DNA of 64,000 nt from Nostoc sp. JL33 (GCF_017114985.1 NZ_JABXKP010000100.1:148761-212760), one strand, 5' to 3'. Shown: positions 7,512 to 17,707, counted from the first letter of the stretch. Numbers and translations are program-made. Notes: generated from the sequence alone by a model not told the origin.

Positions 7512-9686
7512 ATGAGCGATGCCTTTAGCCGACTTGCACCCTTCATCCAAGAATATATTTATCATCACCAGTGGACTGAATTACGACCAATTCAAATTGC
7601 CGCTTGTCAAGTTATATTTGACACTGATGCTCACTTGCTAGTTACTGCTGCAACTGCTGCGGGTAAAACAGAAGCAGCCTTTCTGCCAGTTTTGACTCTA
7701 TTACATACTAACCCGGCTGCAACTATAGGGGCATTATATATTAGTCCAATCAAAGCTTTAATTAATGATCAATTTGAGCGCCTCAACGACTTACTCAAAG
7801 AAGCAGATATTCCTGTTTGGCACTGGCACGGTGATGTTTCTCAAAGTCGAAAAAACAAGCTTTTAAAGAATCCTCAAGGAATTTTACAAATTACACCAGA
7901 ATCTCTAGAAAGTTTGTTAATCAACAAAAATAACGACCTACTTCGTTTATTTGGTGATTTAAGATTTGTGATCATTGATGAAATTCACGCCTTTATGGGT
8001 TCAGAACGCGGTTGTCAAATTATTTGCCAATTACAACGTTTAGCAAAGTTGACGCAAAAACAACCGCGCCGTATTGGTTTGTCGGCGACTCTTGGGGATT
8101 ACTCAATAGCTGAAGAGTGGTTGCGTTCTGGAACAGATAAGCCAGTAATTACACCGCCAACTGACGGGATAAAACGTCAAATAAAACTAGCTGTAGAACA
8201 TTTTTATATTACTGATGAAGTAGATGAATCAGAGGCGACAGCTGATGAACAATATATTTTCAACCTCAGCAAATCTCGCAAATGCCTGATATTTGCTAAT
8301 AATCGGACGCGTACCGAATCTGTAATCGCATCTTTGCGACAAATTGCCACAAAACAAGGACTACCAGATATATATCATGTGCATCATGGCAGTATATCTG
8401 CTAGCTTGCGGCAAGCAGCTGAAAATGCGATGCGTGAACCCAACAATCCAGCTGTTACTGCCGCCACTCTGACTTTAGAATTAGGCATAGATATCGGTCA
8501 TTTAGAGCGAGTTATTCAGTTAGAATCGCCCTTGTCTGTAGCTAGCTTTTTACAGCGCTTAGGACGTAGTGGTAGAAGAGGTGAAGCTGCCGATATGCGC
8601 TTTATCTGTGCCGAAGATAAACCATTACCAGAAGCTTCTCTACCAGAGCAAATACCCTGGCAACTTTTGCAGTCTATCGCTATCATTCAGCTTTATTTAG
8701 AGGAAGAATGGATTGAACCAATCAGACCGATTAAATATCCTTTGAGTTTGCTTTATCACCAAACAATGAGTATTTTAACAGCAACGGGGGAAATTTCACC
8801 TAATGCACTAGCTAAACAAATTTTTAGTCTGCCGCCCTTTGCTGCTATTTCCAAAGAAGATTTCCTATTATTGCTACGTTATTTAATTGATATTGGTCAT
8901 ATTCAGCATACTGAGCAAGGTAAATTAATCCTGGGTTTGGCAGGAGAAAAGATCGTGAGAAAATTTCAGTTTTATGCTGTCTTTGCTGAACAACAAGAAT
9001 ATATTGTTAAGCAAGGTGCAACGCAAATTGGCAGTATCGTCACGCCGCCTGCTGTTGGGAATCAATTTGGTTTAGCTGGGAGAAGTTGGGAAGTCGTAGA
9101 AGTTGACTTTAAAAATAAGGCTATTTTTGTTAAACAAGCCGAGGGTAAAGCTAGTATTTATTGGCGTGGTAGTGGTGGCACTATTCATACCAAAGTTTTG
9201 CAACGAATGCAGCACGTTCTATTTGAGAATGTCGAATATAGTTACTTGCAAAAAAATGCTTTGCAACGTTTACGTAAAGTTCGCCAATTAGTGCAGCAGG
9301 TTGGATTAGATCAACAAAATATCTTACAATTGGAAAAAGGTAAATGCTGTATTTTCCCCTGGATGGGTACGGTTGCTTATCGCACCTTAGAAAGATTACT
9401 TAACTCCTACTGTCGAGAATCATTGGAAATTACAAGTATTAGCGGAGTAAATCCCTATTATTTAACAATTAAATTAGGCAAGAATAAATTTAAATATCTT
9501 TATCATGAAATTGCTTCATTGTGTGAACAAAGAATTAGCCAAGAAGATTTAGTTAGTACTTCAGAAGCACCGGAAATCCAAAAGTATGATAGATTTATTC
9601 CTCATCCACTTTTACGAAAAGCTTTTGCTAGCGATTATTTAGATATGAGAGAACTCAAACAGCAAGTAGCACTCTGGAGAGAATAG
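7512..9686 (+). CDS. DEAD/DEAH-box (Lhr-like) superfamily 2 helicase
   Basis: A 724-residue SF2 helicase. Motif I is ATAAGKTEAAF (GKT at 51-53), motif II is DEIH at 156-159, motif III is SAT at 191-193, and motif VI is QRLGRSGRRG near 347-356. A Q-motif-like LRPIQIAACQ precedes motif I. The C-terminal half (about 400-724) matches the extended region of Lhr-type helicases rather than RecQ or RNA-decay helicases. Lhr-family enzymes translocate on single-stranded DNA and unwind DNA or RNA:DNA hybrids in repair. The spacing to the next gene (147 bp, with a repeat) does not suggest a shared operon. It could equally belong to a defence-associated helicase group. Confidence 0.88.
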   Translation: MSDAFSRLAPFIQEYIYHHQWTELRPIQIAACQVIFDTDAHLLVTAATAAGKTEAAFLPVLTLLHTNPAATIGALYISPIKALINDQFERLNDLLKEADIPVWHWHGDVSQSRKNKLLKNPQGILQITPESLESLLINKNNDLLRLFGDLRFVIIDEIHAFMGSERGCQIICQLQRLAKLTQKQPRRIGLSATLGDYSIAEEWLRSGTDKPVITPPTDGIKRQIKLAVEHFYITDEVDESEATADEQYIFNLSKSRKCLIFANNRTRTESVIASLRQIATKQGLPDIYHVHHGSISASLRQAAENAMREPNNPAVTAATLTLELGIDIGHLERVIQLESPLSVASFLQRLGRSGRRGEAADMRFICAEDKPLPEASLPEQIPWQLLQSIAIIQLYLEEEWIEPIRPIKYPLSLLYHQTMSILTATGEISPNALAKQIFSLPPFAAISKEDFLLLLRYLIDIGHIQHTEQGKLILGLAGEKIVRKFQFYAVFAEQQEYIVKQGATQIGSIVTPPAVGNQFGLAGRSWEVVEVDFKNKAIFVKQAEGKASIYWRGSGGTIHTKVLQRMQHVLFENVEYSYLQKNALQRLRKVRQLVQQVGLDQQNILQLEKGKCCIFPWMGTVAYRTLERLLNSYCRESLEITSISGVNPYYLTIKLGKNKFKYLYHEIASLCEQRISQEDLVSTSEAPEIQKYDRFIPHPLLRKAFASDYLDMRELKQQVALWRE

Positions 9687-9687
9687 G

Positions 9688-9825
9688 TGGCAATACTGCT
9701 CAGTTAAAAATATTCGTCACATTTTTATTTTTTAGGACAAACCTACGCAGTATTGGAATAGGTGGGTATCAGCAAGCAGCAGATGAAATTTTACGGTTTA
9801 GAGAATTAATTACAAAATAAACGAG
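9688..9825. repeat. Short inverted repeat and a small coding remnant
   Basis: Arms caatactgc (near 9692) and gcagtattg (near 9748) form a 9-bp inverted repeat around AT-rich DNA, like the ends of a decayed insertion sequence. Just after it, 9758-9820 can be read GIGGYQQAADEILRFRELIT, Lys, stop, which looks like the tail of a lost gene. Neither identification is firm. Confidence 0.35.
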
Positions 9826-9833
9826 GTACAACG

Positions 9834-11594
9834 TTGCTTAAAAAAGATGTCGCTTCTCCTTCACAAATCCAATCACTCAAACGGGCTTTAGGATATCTGA
9901 ACGGGTATCGGTGGATGGGTATAGGTGCTTTGCTGAGTTTGTTGCTTTTGATTGCTGCCAATGCTTTGACTCCACAGCTTTTCCGGTGGGGAATTGACCA
10001 AGGTATTGCTAAAAAAGACTTAGATATTGTTTTTCAAGCAGGCAGTTTGTTAATTTGTGTGGCGATCGCTAGAGGAGTGTCCAATTTTGGACAGGGTTTT
10101 TGGGCAGAAGCAGTTGCTCAAGGAGTCGCCTACAGATTGCGAAATCAGATTTTCTACAAAATTCACAACCTCAGTTTCAGCTATCACGATCGCGCCCCAA
10201 CTTCACAACTATTGACGCGGATTACCAGAGATATTGAACAAATACGCACCTTCATTGGTACTACTTTACTTCAGGTCATCAGTTCCCTCTTGACTTTAGT
10301 TACAATTACTGTAATTTTGCTAGTCATGAACTGGCAATTGGCATTAATTACACTAACTGCTGTACCCATCGCCGCGTTTTTATTGATCCGGTTTTTCTCT
10401 AAAGCTGGAATGCTATTTGGTCGGGTACAACAGCTATTGGGAGAACTAAATGCAGTTTTGAAAGAGAACCTGATCGGTGTTCGTTTAATCAAAGCTTTTG
10501 TTCGAGAAGACGCTGAAATTGAACGTTATAACCACAGAGATCAGGAAGTAATCGCTGCTAACCTGAAAGCAATTTGGGCAATTTCTAATCTTTTCCCGTT
10601 TATATTTTTGTTAAACAATTTAGTAACGCTAGGGGTGCTTGGTTATGGTGGTAGCGCTGTTATTGGGAAACAATTCTCGGTTGGTGAATTAGTCGCTTTT
10701 AATTCCTATTTAGCTGTGGTTCTCCAACCAATTTTTCAGTTGGGCTTCGCTGCGGCAGGAATTGCCCAGGCGGCGGCTTCGGCTAAACGAGTATATGAGG
10801 TAATTGATACTGAAGAGGAAATTAGCGATCGCCCCCAGGCGATTCCTTTTCACACCAGCAGTATCAGAATTACCTTTGAGGATGTGTCTTTTCGCTATCC
10901 TGGGGCGACTAATTATGCCCTTAAAGGCGTTTCCTTTGAAACCAAACCTAACGAACTGATTGCAATTTTAGGGAAGACAGGTTCAGGTAAAAGTACCCTT
11001 GTCAACCTGATTCCCCGCTTTTACGATGTGACGACGGGAGCAATTCGCATCGACGGTAATGATGTACGCGATTTTACGCTTCATAGTTTACGCACGCATA
11101 TTGGGATGATTTTCCAAGAAACGAGGCTATTTTCAGGCACCATCCGCGATAATATTGCCTATGCTATACCCAATGCTCCTTTGGAACTAGTCATAGAAGC
11201 CGCTAGAATTGCCCATATTCATGAATTTATTATCAGTTTGCCAGATGGCTATGAAACAATTGTGGGAGAACGTGGGGTAGGTTTATCAGGAGGGCAAAAA
11301 CAACGGATAGCGATCGCTCGCACCTTTCTCACTGATTATCGAATTTTAGTTTTAGATGATAGCACATCTGCGGTCGATGCCAAAACCGCAACACAAATTT
11401 ACGCATCTCTTGATAAATTAATGAAGAGTCGAACTTGTACAGTATTTGCGATCGCTCAACGTATCAGTACAATCAAGAATGCTGACCGGATTCTTTTGAT
11501 TGATGGAGGAGAACTAGTTGCTCAGGGAACCCATGAAGAGTTGATGCTGCAAAGTCCCTTATACGGTTCTATTTTAGAATCACAAGTTAAATAA
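9834..11594 (+). CDS. ABC exporter half-transporter, subunit with degenerate ATPase motifs
   Basis: A type IV (ABCB-like) exporter half: six-helix membrane domain (about 25-310) followed by a nucleotide-binding domain. Walker A is GKTGSGKST near 380-389 and the signature is the consensus LSGGQKQR near 484. The Walker B catalytic Glu is Asp (ILVLDD, Asp509) and the H-loop His is Gln (IAQRIST, Gln542). This is the pattern of the non-catalytic partner in heterodimeric exporters such as TM287/TM288. The following gene has the opposite changes, so the two should form one pump. Start is TTG 9834. The substrate (lipid, peptide or drug) cannot be read from the sequence. Confidence 0.92.
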   Translation: MLKKDVASPSQIQSLKRALGYLNGYRWMGIGALLSLLLLIAANALTPQLFRWGIDQGIAKKDLDIVFQAGSLLICVAIARGVSNFGQGFWAEAVAQGVAYRLRNQIFYKIHNLSFSYHDRAPTSQLLTRITRDIEQIRTFIGTTLLQVISSLLTLVTITVILLVMNWQLALITLTAVPIAAFLLIRFFSKAGMLFGRVQQLLGELNAVLKENLIGVRLIKAFVREDAEIERYNHRDQEVIAANLKAIWAISNLFPFIFLLNNLVTLGVLGYGGSAVIGKQFSVGELVAFNSYLAVVLQPIFQLGFAAAGIAQAAASAKRVYEVIDTEEEISDRPQAIPFHTSSIRITFEDVSFRYPGATNYALKGVSFETKPNELIAILGKTGSGKSTLVNLIPRFYDVTTGAIRIDGNDVRDFTLHSLRTHIGMIFQETRLFSGTIRDNIAYAIPNAPLELVIEAARIAHIHEFIISLPDGYETIVGERGVGLSGGQKQRIAIARTFLTDYRILVLDDSTSAVDAKTATQIYASLDKLMKSRTCTVFAIAQRISTIKNADRILLIDGGELVAQGTHEELMLQSPLYGSILESQVK

Positions 11595-11662
11595 ATAAAC
11601 TCGGTTTCTTAAATAAATCGGGTTTATGGAGTTCTAGTTCTAGTAGAAATATTGAATTTAAA

Positions 11663-13435
11663 GTGATTAACAAAAATATTTTTAGATCAAAAGATACTTT
11701 GCCTTCTTACCAAACACTGCGACGATTTCTGCAATACTATCTCCCTTATCGCCAAGATATTTTGATCACTATGGGATTGGTAATTGCTGGTGCTATGTGT
11801 CAAGCCACAGGCCCATTTATTGTCGGTTGGTCAATTGATAATTTGATTATACGTGGAAATTGGCGGGGTTTAATGCAGATATTAATTCTGCTAGCAGTTG
11901 TCTATGTTACTGGTAGTTTGATCATCAGAAGTCAAATTAGACAGATTGGCTGGATTATGCAGCGTCTTTTGGGTCAATTACGTCGTGATATTTTCACAAA
12001 AATTCAAACCTTACCCTTGGGCTTTTTTGATCGTAGCCAATCGGGTGATTTGATGAGTCGTTTGTTGAATGATGTCAGTACTGTAGAGCAGACATTTGGA
12101 ATGGCGATCGCCCAAATTATTGGCACTGTATTTAGCTTAATTGGCATTATCGTCGCCATGCTTTTGCTCAACCTGCAATTGGGATTGATCAGCAACTTAG
12201 TTGTACCCTTGATGATTTTTGCCACAGGATTGTTTGCTTCATGGGCAAAAACAAGATTTCGGGTAACGCGACAAACTATCGGTCAACTTTCAGCGAGGTT
12301 CGAGGAAGATATTAACATTGTTCGGGAAGCACAAGCATTTAATCGAATACAACATAATATTCAGCAATTTGATGCTCTCAATGCTGCGAATCGGGATGCG
12401 AATGTACAAGCTGTAGCAATTACCTCTGCCTTTTTACCCTCAATTGATTTTCTTAACACCGTAGGAACAGCAGGGGTGCTAGTTTATGGGGGGTATCTGA
12501 CAGTAAAAGGTGAAGCAACAGTAGGAACTGTAACTTCATTCCTAATTTACGTTCAGCAATTTTTTCAGCCGATTCAAATTATTAGTCAATTTTACACCCA
12601 AGCACAATCAGCGATCGCTGGATTAGAACGAATTTTTCTCCTATTGGATGAACCTGCATTGCTGCAAAATGCGCCTGATGCAATAGAAATGCCACGAATT
12701 CAGGGTGAAGTCAAGTTTAAGGATGTGACATTTGGCTATGCTTCTAACCAGTTGGCTCTTAAGGGCGCTAATTTTCTTGCCAAACCAGGACAAATGATTG
12801 CCTTGGTGGGTGCAACTGGAGCAGGGAAAAGCACAATCATAAACTTAATTTTGCGCTTCTATGATGTGTTGGGTGGTATGATTACTGTTGACAATATTGA
12901 TATCCGGCGTGTCACACAAGCAAGTTTAAGGCGTCAGATTGGGGTAGTTTTGCAAGACACGATATTGTTAAGTAGCACAGTTGCGGAAAATATCGCCTTT
13001 GGTCGAAAAGATGCCACCCAAGCAGAGATTGAACAAGCAGCACAAATTGCCAATGTTCACGAGTTTATCACTAGCTTACCCCAAGGGTATGCAACTCGTT
13101 TGGGAGAGCAGGGAACTAGCCTGAGTCAAGGACAACAACAACTAATTAGCATTGCGCGAGCGGTCTTAATTAACCCTCGAATTTTGATTTTGGATGAAGC
13201 CACCAGCAGCATTGATACTCGTACCGAAGCCCTAGTTCAGGAAGCACTTGCTCGGCTGTTTAAGGATCGCACCAGCTTTGTCATTGCTCACCGCCTCAGC
13301 ACGGTGATTAACGCCGACCAAGTACTGGTAGTTGAGCAAGGTAAAATTGTTGAGCGTGGAACCCATGCAGAGTTGATTGCTAAACAGGGTGTATACGCCA
13401 ATTTATATGGTCTACAATTTGGGACATTTGTTTAG
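11663..13435 (+). CDS. ABC exporter half-transporter, catalytic partner
   Basis: Second half-transporter, 590 residues from GTG 11663, 68 bp after the first. Membrane domain about 30-320, then Walker A GATGAGKST near 385. The ABC signature is altered to LSQGQ (Gln489 in place of Gly), while the Walker B Glu512 (ILDEATS) and H-loop His543 (IAHRLST) are consensus. Paired with the first protein, one composite ATP site has Asp509/Gln542 plus LSQGQ (dead) and the other has Glu512/His543 plus LSGGQ (active). This is strong internal evidence for an obligate heterodimer in the inner membrane. Confidence 0.92.
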   Translation: MINKNIFRSKDTLPSYQTLRRFLQYYLPYRQDILITMGLVIAGAMCQATGPFIVGWSIDNLIIRGNWRGLMQILILLAVVYVTGSLIIRSQIRQIGWIMQRLLGQLRRDIFTKIQTLPLGFFDRSQSGDLMSRLLNDVSTVEQTFGMAIAQIIGTVFSLIGIIVAMLLLNLQLGLISNLVVPLMIFATGLFASWAKTRFRVTRQTIGQLSARFEEDINIVREAQAFNRIQHNIQQFDALNAANRDANVQAVAITSAFLPSIDFLNTVGTAGVLVYGGYLTVKGEATVGTVTSFLIYVQQFFQPIQIISQFYTQAQSAIAGLERIFLLLDEPALLQNAPDAIEMPRIQGEVKFKDVTFGYASNQLALKGANFLAKPGQMIALVGATGAGKSTIINLILRFYDVLGGMITVDNIDIRRVTQASLRRQIGVVLQDTILLSSTVAENIAFGRKDATQAEIEQAAQIANVHEFITSLPQGYATRLGEQGTSLSQGQQQLISIARAVLINPRILILDEATSSIDTRTEALVQEALARLFKDRTSFVIAHRLSTVINADQVLVVEQGKIVERGTHAELIAKQGVYANLYGLQFGTFV

Positions 13436-13537
13436 TTTTCCCAAAATTCAGTAAATCGAAAACTTTTATAATTCAACCAAATAATTATGTTTTCAGGCTA
13501 CGTTTTGAGTCTTGCTTAGGAACGTAGATTAAATAAA

Positions 13538-13753
13538 ATGGAAAACTTCATCCTTTCTCTAGCTTCCCTCTCCTTTATAATTGCTTTCTTTTTTAAAACA
13601 GGTATTAAGAAGAGTTATCAAATAGAAAAACTAATCCAAGATGGTTTACATGGAAGGGTAGTATCTTCGTTATACATATGGTCTATAGGTAGTTTAATCA
13701 ACCAATTTTTTGGGAATCAGCAACGAAAATATAGAAGGATTCGAGTTAAATAA
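13538..13753 (+). CDS. Small hypothetical membrane protein
   Basis: A 71-residue ORF from ATG 13538: one hydrophobic segment near the N-terminus (LSLASLSFIIAFFF), a second weaker one (VSSLYIWSIGSLINQFF) and a basic tail. No family was recognised. It sits 102 bp after the ABC genes on the same strand with AT-rich codon use like its surroundings. It may be a real small membrane protein or a chance ORF. Confidence 0.4.
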   Translation: MENFILSLASLSFIIAFFFKTGIKKSYQIEKLIQDGLHGRVVSSLYIWSIGSLINQFFGNQQRKYRRIRVK

Positions 13754-13903
13754 TTAAGTTAATTATGAGTGCTGATAAGTATGTCATCATAATTATTTGT
13801 AGGATAAATAAAGCAATAGCTAAACCCATGATAATTCTCTGTAAAGGTTGGGTTTCACTTTGTTCAACCCAACTTACTAGCTATAATCACGAATTAGTAT
13901 TAA

Positions 13904-14066
13904 TTACCCCTGAAAAGTATATGCAGGTAATCCACTAACATCAGTCTGGAGAGCAAACAAATCACCAGAGTAGAAACTTTTTTCAATCTCTGCTTGGCTG
14001 AGTCCAACTGAAGCAGTAGTGATGTACAGTGTTTGCAAATCTTCGTTAAAAAAATTGACTTTGAGA
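13904..14066 (-). pseudogene. C-terminal remnant of an SMP-30/gluconolactonase family gene
   Basis: The minus strand reads LFLKVNFFNEDLQTLYITTA, then SVGLSQAEIEKSFYSGDLFA, LQTDVSGLPAYTFQG and a stop. The pattern LxTLYITTA...GDLFAL...VSGLP is the C-terminal beta-blade of SMP-30/regucalcin-like lactonases. A stop precedes the fragment and no N-terminal domain is present, so only about 50 of some 290 residues survive. Confidence 0.7.
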
Positions 14067-14118
14067 AAGAGTTAAGCCTTAACTGAACCCTATTGAATTA
14101 TAAAAAAGGTTTGCCTGA

Positions 14119-14267
14119 CTAATAGACCTATCCGGAAATGAGAACTTTATTTGCCTGAAACCTAGCCCTGGAGAGGGTTTTAGAGATTATTGTTTTATTT
14201 TAGCTAAAAAGCTTACTAGGTAAGGATTTCAGCTATTTTGAGCTTTATTTGTGGATAGGTCTAATAG
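14119..14267. mobile_element. MITE-like element, 149 bp
   Basis: Terminal inverted repeats of 15 bp (ctaatagacctatcc at 14119-14133; ggataggtctaatag at 14253-14267) differ at one position. The string ctaataga is also a direct repeat at both ends, partly overlapping the inverted repeats, and may include a target duplication. The interior is non-coding with a weak hairpin. No transposase. Confidence 0.65.
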
Positions 14268-14414
14268 ATAAAATTTTCATTTCTGTTCCAGAAAAAACTA
14301 AAGACACAATTTATCGCATCTTTCCCAGGTATAAGAAAATATTTTTTCTTTTGACTTTGACCAAACCTTTACCCTGATCCGTTAACTTAAAGTTAGTCGG
14401 TCAAGATTCCCCTT

Positions 14415-15140
14415 ATGTACCAAACAGATCCGCCTCTCTCCCCCAAAGAAGTCCTACCTACCATGTATGATCTTCCCAGTGAATACCCGGAGGACTCTGG
14501 CTTGCCTGACGAATTTCACATTTTGCAACCCCGACTTTTAGGCGATACCTTCTCTCCTCCCACATATCTAGCAGATCAGGTATTGGTTGCCTCTGACTTA
14601 AATATCTATTATGACCTCCACCATCCACTGTGGTACAAACGCCCAGATTGGTTTGCAGTGGTTGGAGTTTCCCGCCTTTATGAACAGCGAGATTTACGTT
14701 TAAGTTATGTGATTTGGCAAGAAGGGGTTGCGCCTTTCGTAATGGTAGAACTTTTGTCTCCAGGGACAGAAAAAGAAGACTTGGGACAAACTCTCAGAGA
14801 AGTTAACCAACCACCGACCAAATGGGAAGTTTATGAACGAATTTTAAGAGTTCCCTATTATATTCTTTTTGACCGCTACACTGATAAGCTGCAAGCATTT
14901 CAACTAGTTGCAGATAGTTATCACGAAATAGATGTAACTACTTCTAGAGTGTGGATGCCAGGAATACAATTAGGTTTGGGGCTTTGGCAAGGCGCTTACC
15001 AAGGTATCGATCGCTTGTGGTTACGTTGGTACGATGAAAGAGGAAATTGGATTTCTACACAGCTAGAACAAGAAAGACGACGGGCTGATAAATTAGCAGC
15101 AAAATTGCGCGAATTGGGTATTAATCCAGATGAAATATAA
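14415..15140 (+). CDS. Uma2 family putative endonuclease, long form
   Basis: A 241-residue Uma2 protein. Family features: LGDTFSPPTYLADQVLVASD, KRPDWFAVVGV with the conserved Asp, and FVMVELLSPGTEKEDLG, the (D/E)xK-type core. Compared with the 192-residue copy at 4739 it has a longer N-terminus and a charged helical tail (QLEQERRRADKLAAKLRELG) that looks like a short coiled coil. This is the long subtype often seen in Nostocales. Function unknown. Confidence 0.9.
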   Translation: MYQTDPPLSPKEVLPTMYDLPSEYPEDSGLPDEFHILQPRLLGDTFSPPTYLADQVLVASDLNIYYDLHHPLWYKRPDWFAVVGVSRLYEQRDLRLSYVIWQEGVAPFVMVELLSPGTEKEDLGQTLREVNQPPTKWEVYERILRVPYYILFDRYTDKLQAFQLVADSYHEIDVTTSRVWMPGIQLGLGLWQGAYQGIDRLWLRWYDERGNWISTQLEQERRRADKLAAKLRELGINPDEI

Positions 15141-15180
15141 GGCTTAGATTCCCGACTTTTTAGAGAAGTCGGAAATCTGA

Positions 15181-16122
15181 TTATGAAACAGCTTGTAAAA
15201 TCTCCTCATCTACAGAGAAATCTACTTCGGCTTTGTCTTTTGCATTAGCCAAATAATCATTTTCCAGAGAGTCTTGTAACCCAGAAATTAAATCATATTC
15301 AGGATGCCAATTTAATTCTGTTTGCGCTTTATTCACCGAAGCAAAGAAATGCTGTACTCGCATCGGAAAAGCTTTGCGTTTACCGAAATCAAACTTTTTC
15401 GGGTCGTAATGGACGATTTTTACAGCATCAGGTGATTTGCCAGCCGCTACAGCACTAGCACGGGCTAAACCATCAAAAGTGACAAAGCGATCGCCAGAGA
15501 TATTATAAATCTGCCCTATTGCCTGTTTATTACCCAAAACCTGAGTCAAAGCTTTTGCCAAGTCTTTTACATGACCTAGCTGTGTGATATGCAAGCCATT
15601 TCCAGGGATGGGAATCGGGCGATCGCGTACAATTCTGTCAAAAAACCAGCCTTCCAACTCATTATAATTACGAGGCCCGTAAATATAAGTAGGACGAATA
15701 GAGGTAAAAGGCAATCCCAATTGAGTCAGATAAGCTTCTGTTTCATGTTTACCCTTGTGGCGACTTTTGGGATCTACTCGATCACCTTCTACATGGGGCA
15801 ATTGGTCAGATTTGAGATACACCCCCGCAGAACTCATATACACAAAATGTTGCACTCGGTCTTGAAAAATTTCTGCCAGTGGTTGAGTATCAGTAAGTTC
15901 CCGCCCGTTATTGTCAAAAATGACATCAAAGTTTTCTTGTGATAATTTTGCTTTTAATTGAGTAGCATCCGTGCGATCGCCTATAATTTGTCCTACTCCC
16001 TGTAAAGCAGGTGCTGGCCGATTCCCACGATTGAACAGCACCACCTCGTGTCCTTGTTCCACTAGTAGTTGAGTCAAATAGACACCAATGAACCGAGTAC
16101 CACCCATAATTAGAATTCGCAT
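15181..16122 (-). CDS. NAD-dependent epimerase/dehydratase, CSP41-like
   Basis: A 313-residue extended short-chain dehydrogenase. The Rossmann motif is GGTRFIG at residues 7-13, and the sequence matches the cyanobacterial relatives of chloroplast CSP41 (stem-loop RNA-binding protein): VVLFNRGNRP, FVYMSSAGVY, RPTYIYGPRNYNELEGWFF. The usual YxxxK catalytic pair is not obvious (HKGKHETEAYL occupies the place), as in the RNA-binding CSP41 group. Likely roles are RNA stabilisation or sugar-nucleotide conversion; the sequence cannot decide. Start ATG 16122. Confidence 0.85.
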   Translation of the reverse strand: MRILIMGGTRFIGVYLTQLLVEQGHEVVLFNRGNRPAPALQGVGQIIGDRTDATQLKAKLSQENFDVIFDNNGRELTDTQPLAEIFQDRVQHFVYMSSAGVYLKSDQLPHVEGDRVDPKSRHKGKHETEAYLTQLGLPFTSIRPTYIYGPRNYNELEGWFFDRIVRDRPIPIPGNGLHITQLGHVKDLAKALTQVLGNKQAIGQIYNISGDRFVTFDGLARASAVAAGKSPDAVKIVHYDPKKFDFGKRKAFPMRVQHFFASVNKAQTELNWHPEYDLISGLQDSLENDYLANAKDKAEVDFSVDEEILQAVS

Positions 16123-16455
<333 letters not shown>

Positions 16456-17598
16456 GTGCCCTTGAAATATGCTCTAGTTCATGAGTGGCTGACACCCAAA
16501 GCCACCGGTGGTTCAGAACTCGTTGTCCGAGAAATTTTGAATCATATTGATGCTGATTTGTATGCCCTGATCGATTTTGAATCCAGCAATAGAGAAAGTT
16601 ATTTATACAAGCGTCAGATTGGCAAGACGTTTCTCCAGGACTTTCCCTATGCCCGCAACGGTATACAAAAATACTTGCCTTTGTGGCCGTTGGCAATTGA
16701 ACAACTGGATTTGCGCCATTATGACGTAATTCTGTCTTCATCCCACGCTGTTGCCAAAGGAATCCTTACCACTTCCGAACAGATGCATATTTGCTACTGC
16801 CATAGCCCGATGCGCTATGCCTGGGACTTGACCTTTGATTATCTGCGCCACAGCAAACTGGGTAGTGGTTTACCTGGGTGGGTAACGCGATATTTATTAC
16901 ATCGTTTGCGCCAGTGGGATGTATTGAGTGCCAATCGCGTTGATTACTTCATTGCCAACTCGCAGTATACAGCTCGGCGGATTTGGCGTTGCTATCGGCG
17001 AGAAGCCACAGTCATTTACCCACCAGTGAATATTGCGGAATTTCCGTTTCTGTCTGAGAAAGAGGACTTTTATCTGACAGTTTCCCGGTTAGTGAGTTAT
17101 AAGCAAGTATCGTTGATTGTCAACGCTTTTAATCAGCTAAAACGACCATTAGTAGTAATTGGTACAGGAGATGAAATGATCAAGATTCGCGAGATGGCAA
17201 ACTCCAATATCCAAATACTCGGATGGCAACCCGATAATGTGGTAAAAAAATATATGTCAAGGGCTAAGGCTTTTGTGTATGCAGCTTGTGAAGATTTTGG
17301 TATTGCCCTAGTGGAAGCACAGGCTTGTGGCACGCCAGTGATTGCTTATGGTGCAGGAGGTGCTTTAGAAACAGTGCGAGATATCCGTTCTTGTGTGGAT
17401 ACAGGGACAGGTATATTCTTCAGGACACAAACAGAGGCGGCTTTGGTGGAGGCAGTAGAAAAATTTGAAGTCTATGAGGGTTCGTTCAGTTCCGAGTATA
17501 TGCGATCGCACGCCGCGCAGTTTTCACCGCAAATCTTTGCAGCTCGTTATCTAGACTTTGTAAACAAGTGCAACGAAAAAAGACCGTTTTTGGAATGA
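16456..17598 (+). CDS. Glycosyltransferase family 4
   Basis: A 380-residue GT-B retaining glycosyltransferase. The N-terminal acceptor domain opens YALVHEWLTPKATGGSELVV; the C-terminal domain carries the E-x7-E motif EDFGIALVE followed by AQACGTPVIAYGAGG, which binds the sugar nucleotide. It probably adds a sugar (mannose, fucose or similar) to a lipid-linked exopolysaccharide precursor on the cytoplasmic face. The start is GTG 16456; no ATG upstream fits. The next gene is an initiating sugar-phosphate transferase and gmd/fcl lie just beyond. Confidence 0.92.
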   Translation: MPLKYALVHEWLTPKATGGSELVVREILNHIDADLYALIDFESSNRESYLYKRQIGKTFLQDFPYARNGIQKYLPLWPLAIEQLDLRHYDVILSSSHAVAKGILTTSEQMHICYCHSPMRYAWDLTFDYLRHSKLGSGLPGWVTRYLLHRLRQWDVLSANRVDYFIANSQYTARRIWRCYRREATVIYPPVNIAEFPFLSEKEDFYLTVSRLVSYKQVSLIVNAFNQLKRPLVVIGTGDEMIKIREMANSNIQILGWQPDNVVKKYMSRAKAFVYAACEDFGIALVEAQACGTPVIAYGAGGALETVRDIRSCVDTGTGIFFRTQTEAALVEAVEKFEVYEGSFSSEYMRSHAAQFSPQIFAARYLDFVNKCNEKRPFLE

Positions 17599-17707
17599 TT
17601 GTCTTGGTTAATGTCTTATTTTTTTAGGCTTTTGGCAATTTCCCCCCAGAAGCACCTCATTTTGGCTTTAATATTGGGACTATGTGTGGTGTGGATTATT
17701 AAGGAGT

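Larger units (their letters stand above)
13754..14414. other. Intergenic region with a gene remnant and repeats
   Basis: No intact gene is seen. It contains an inverted repeat at about 13847-13876 (ggttgggttt and aacccaact), the tail of a decayed SMP-30 gene at 13904-14066 and a MITE at 14119-14267. The last 150 bp are AT-rich and should contain the promoter of the Uma2 gene at 14415. Confidence 0.6.
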
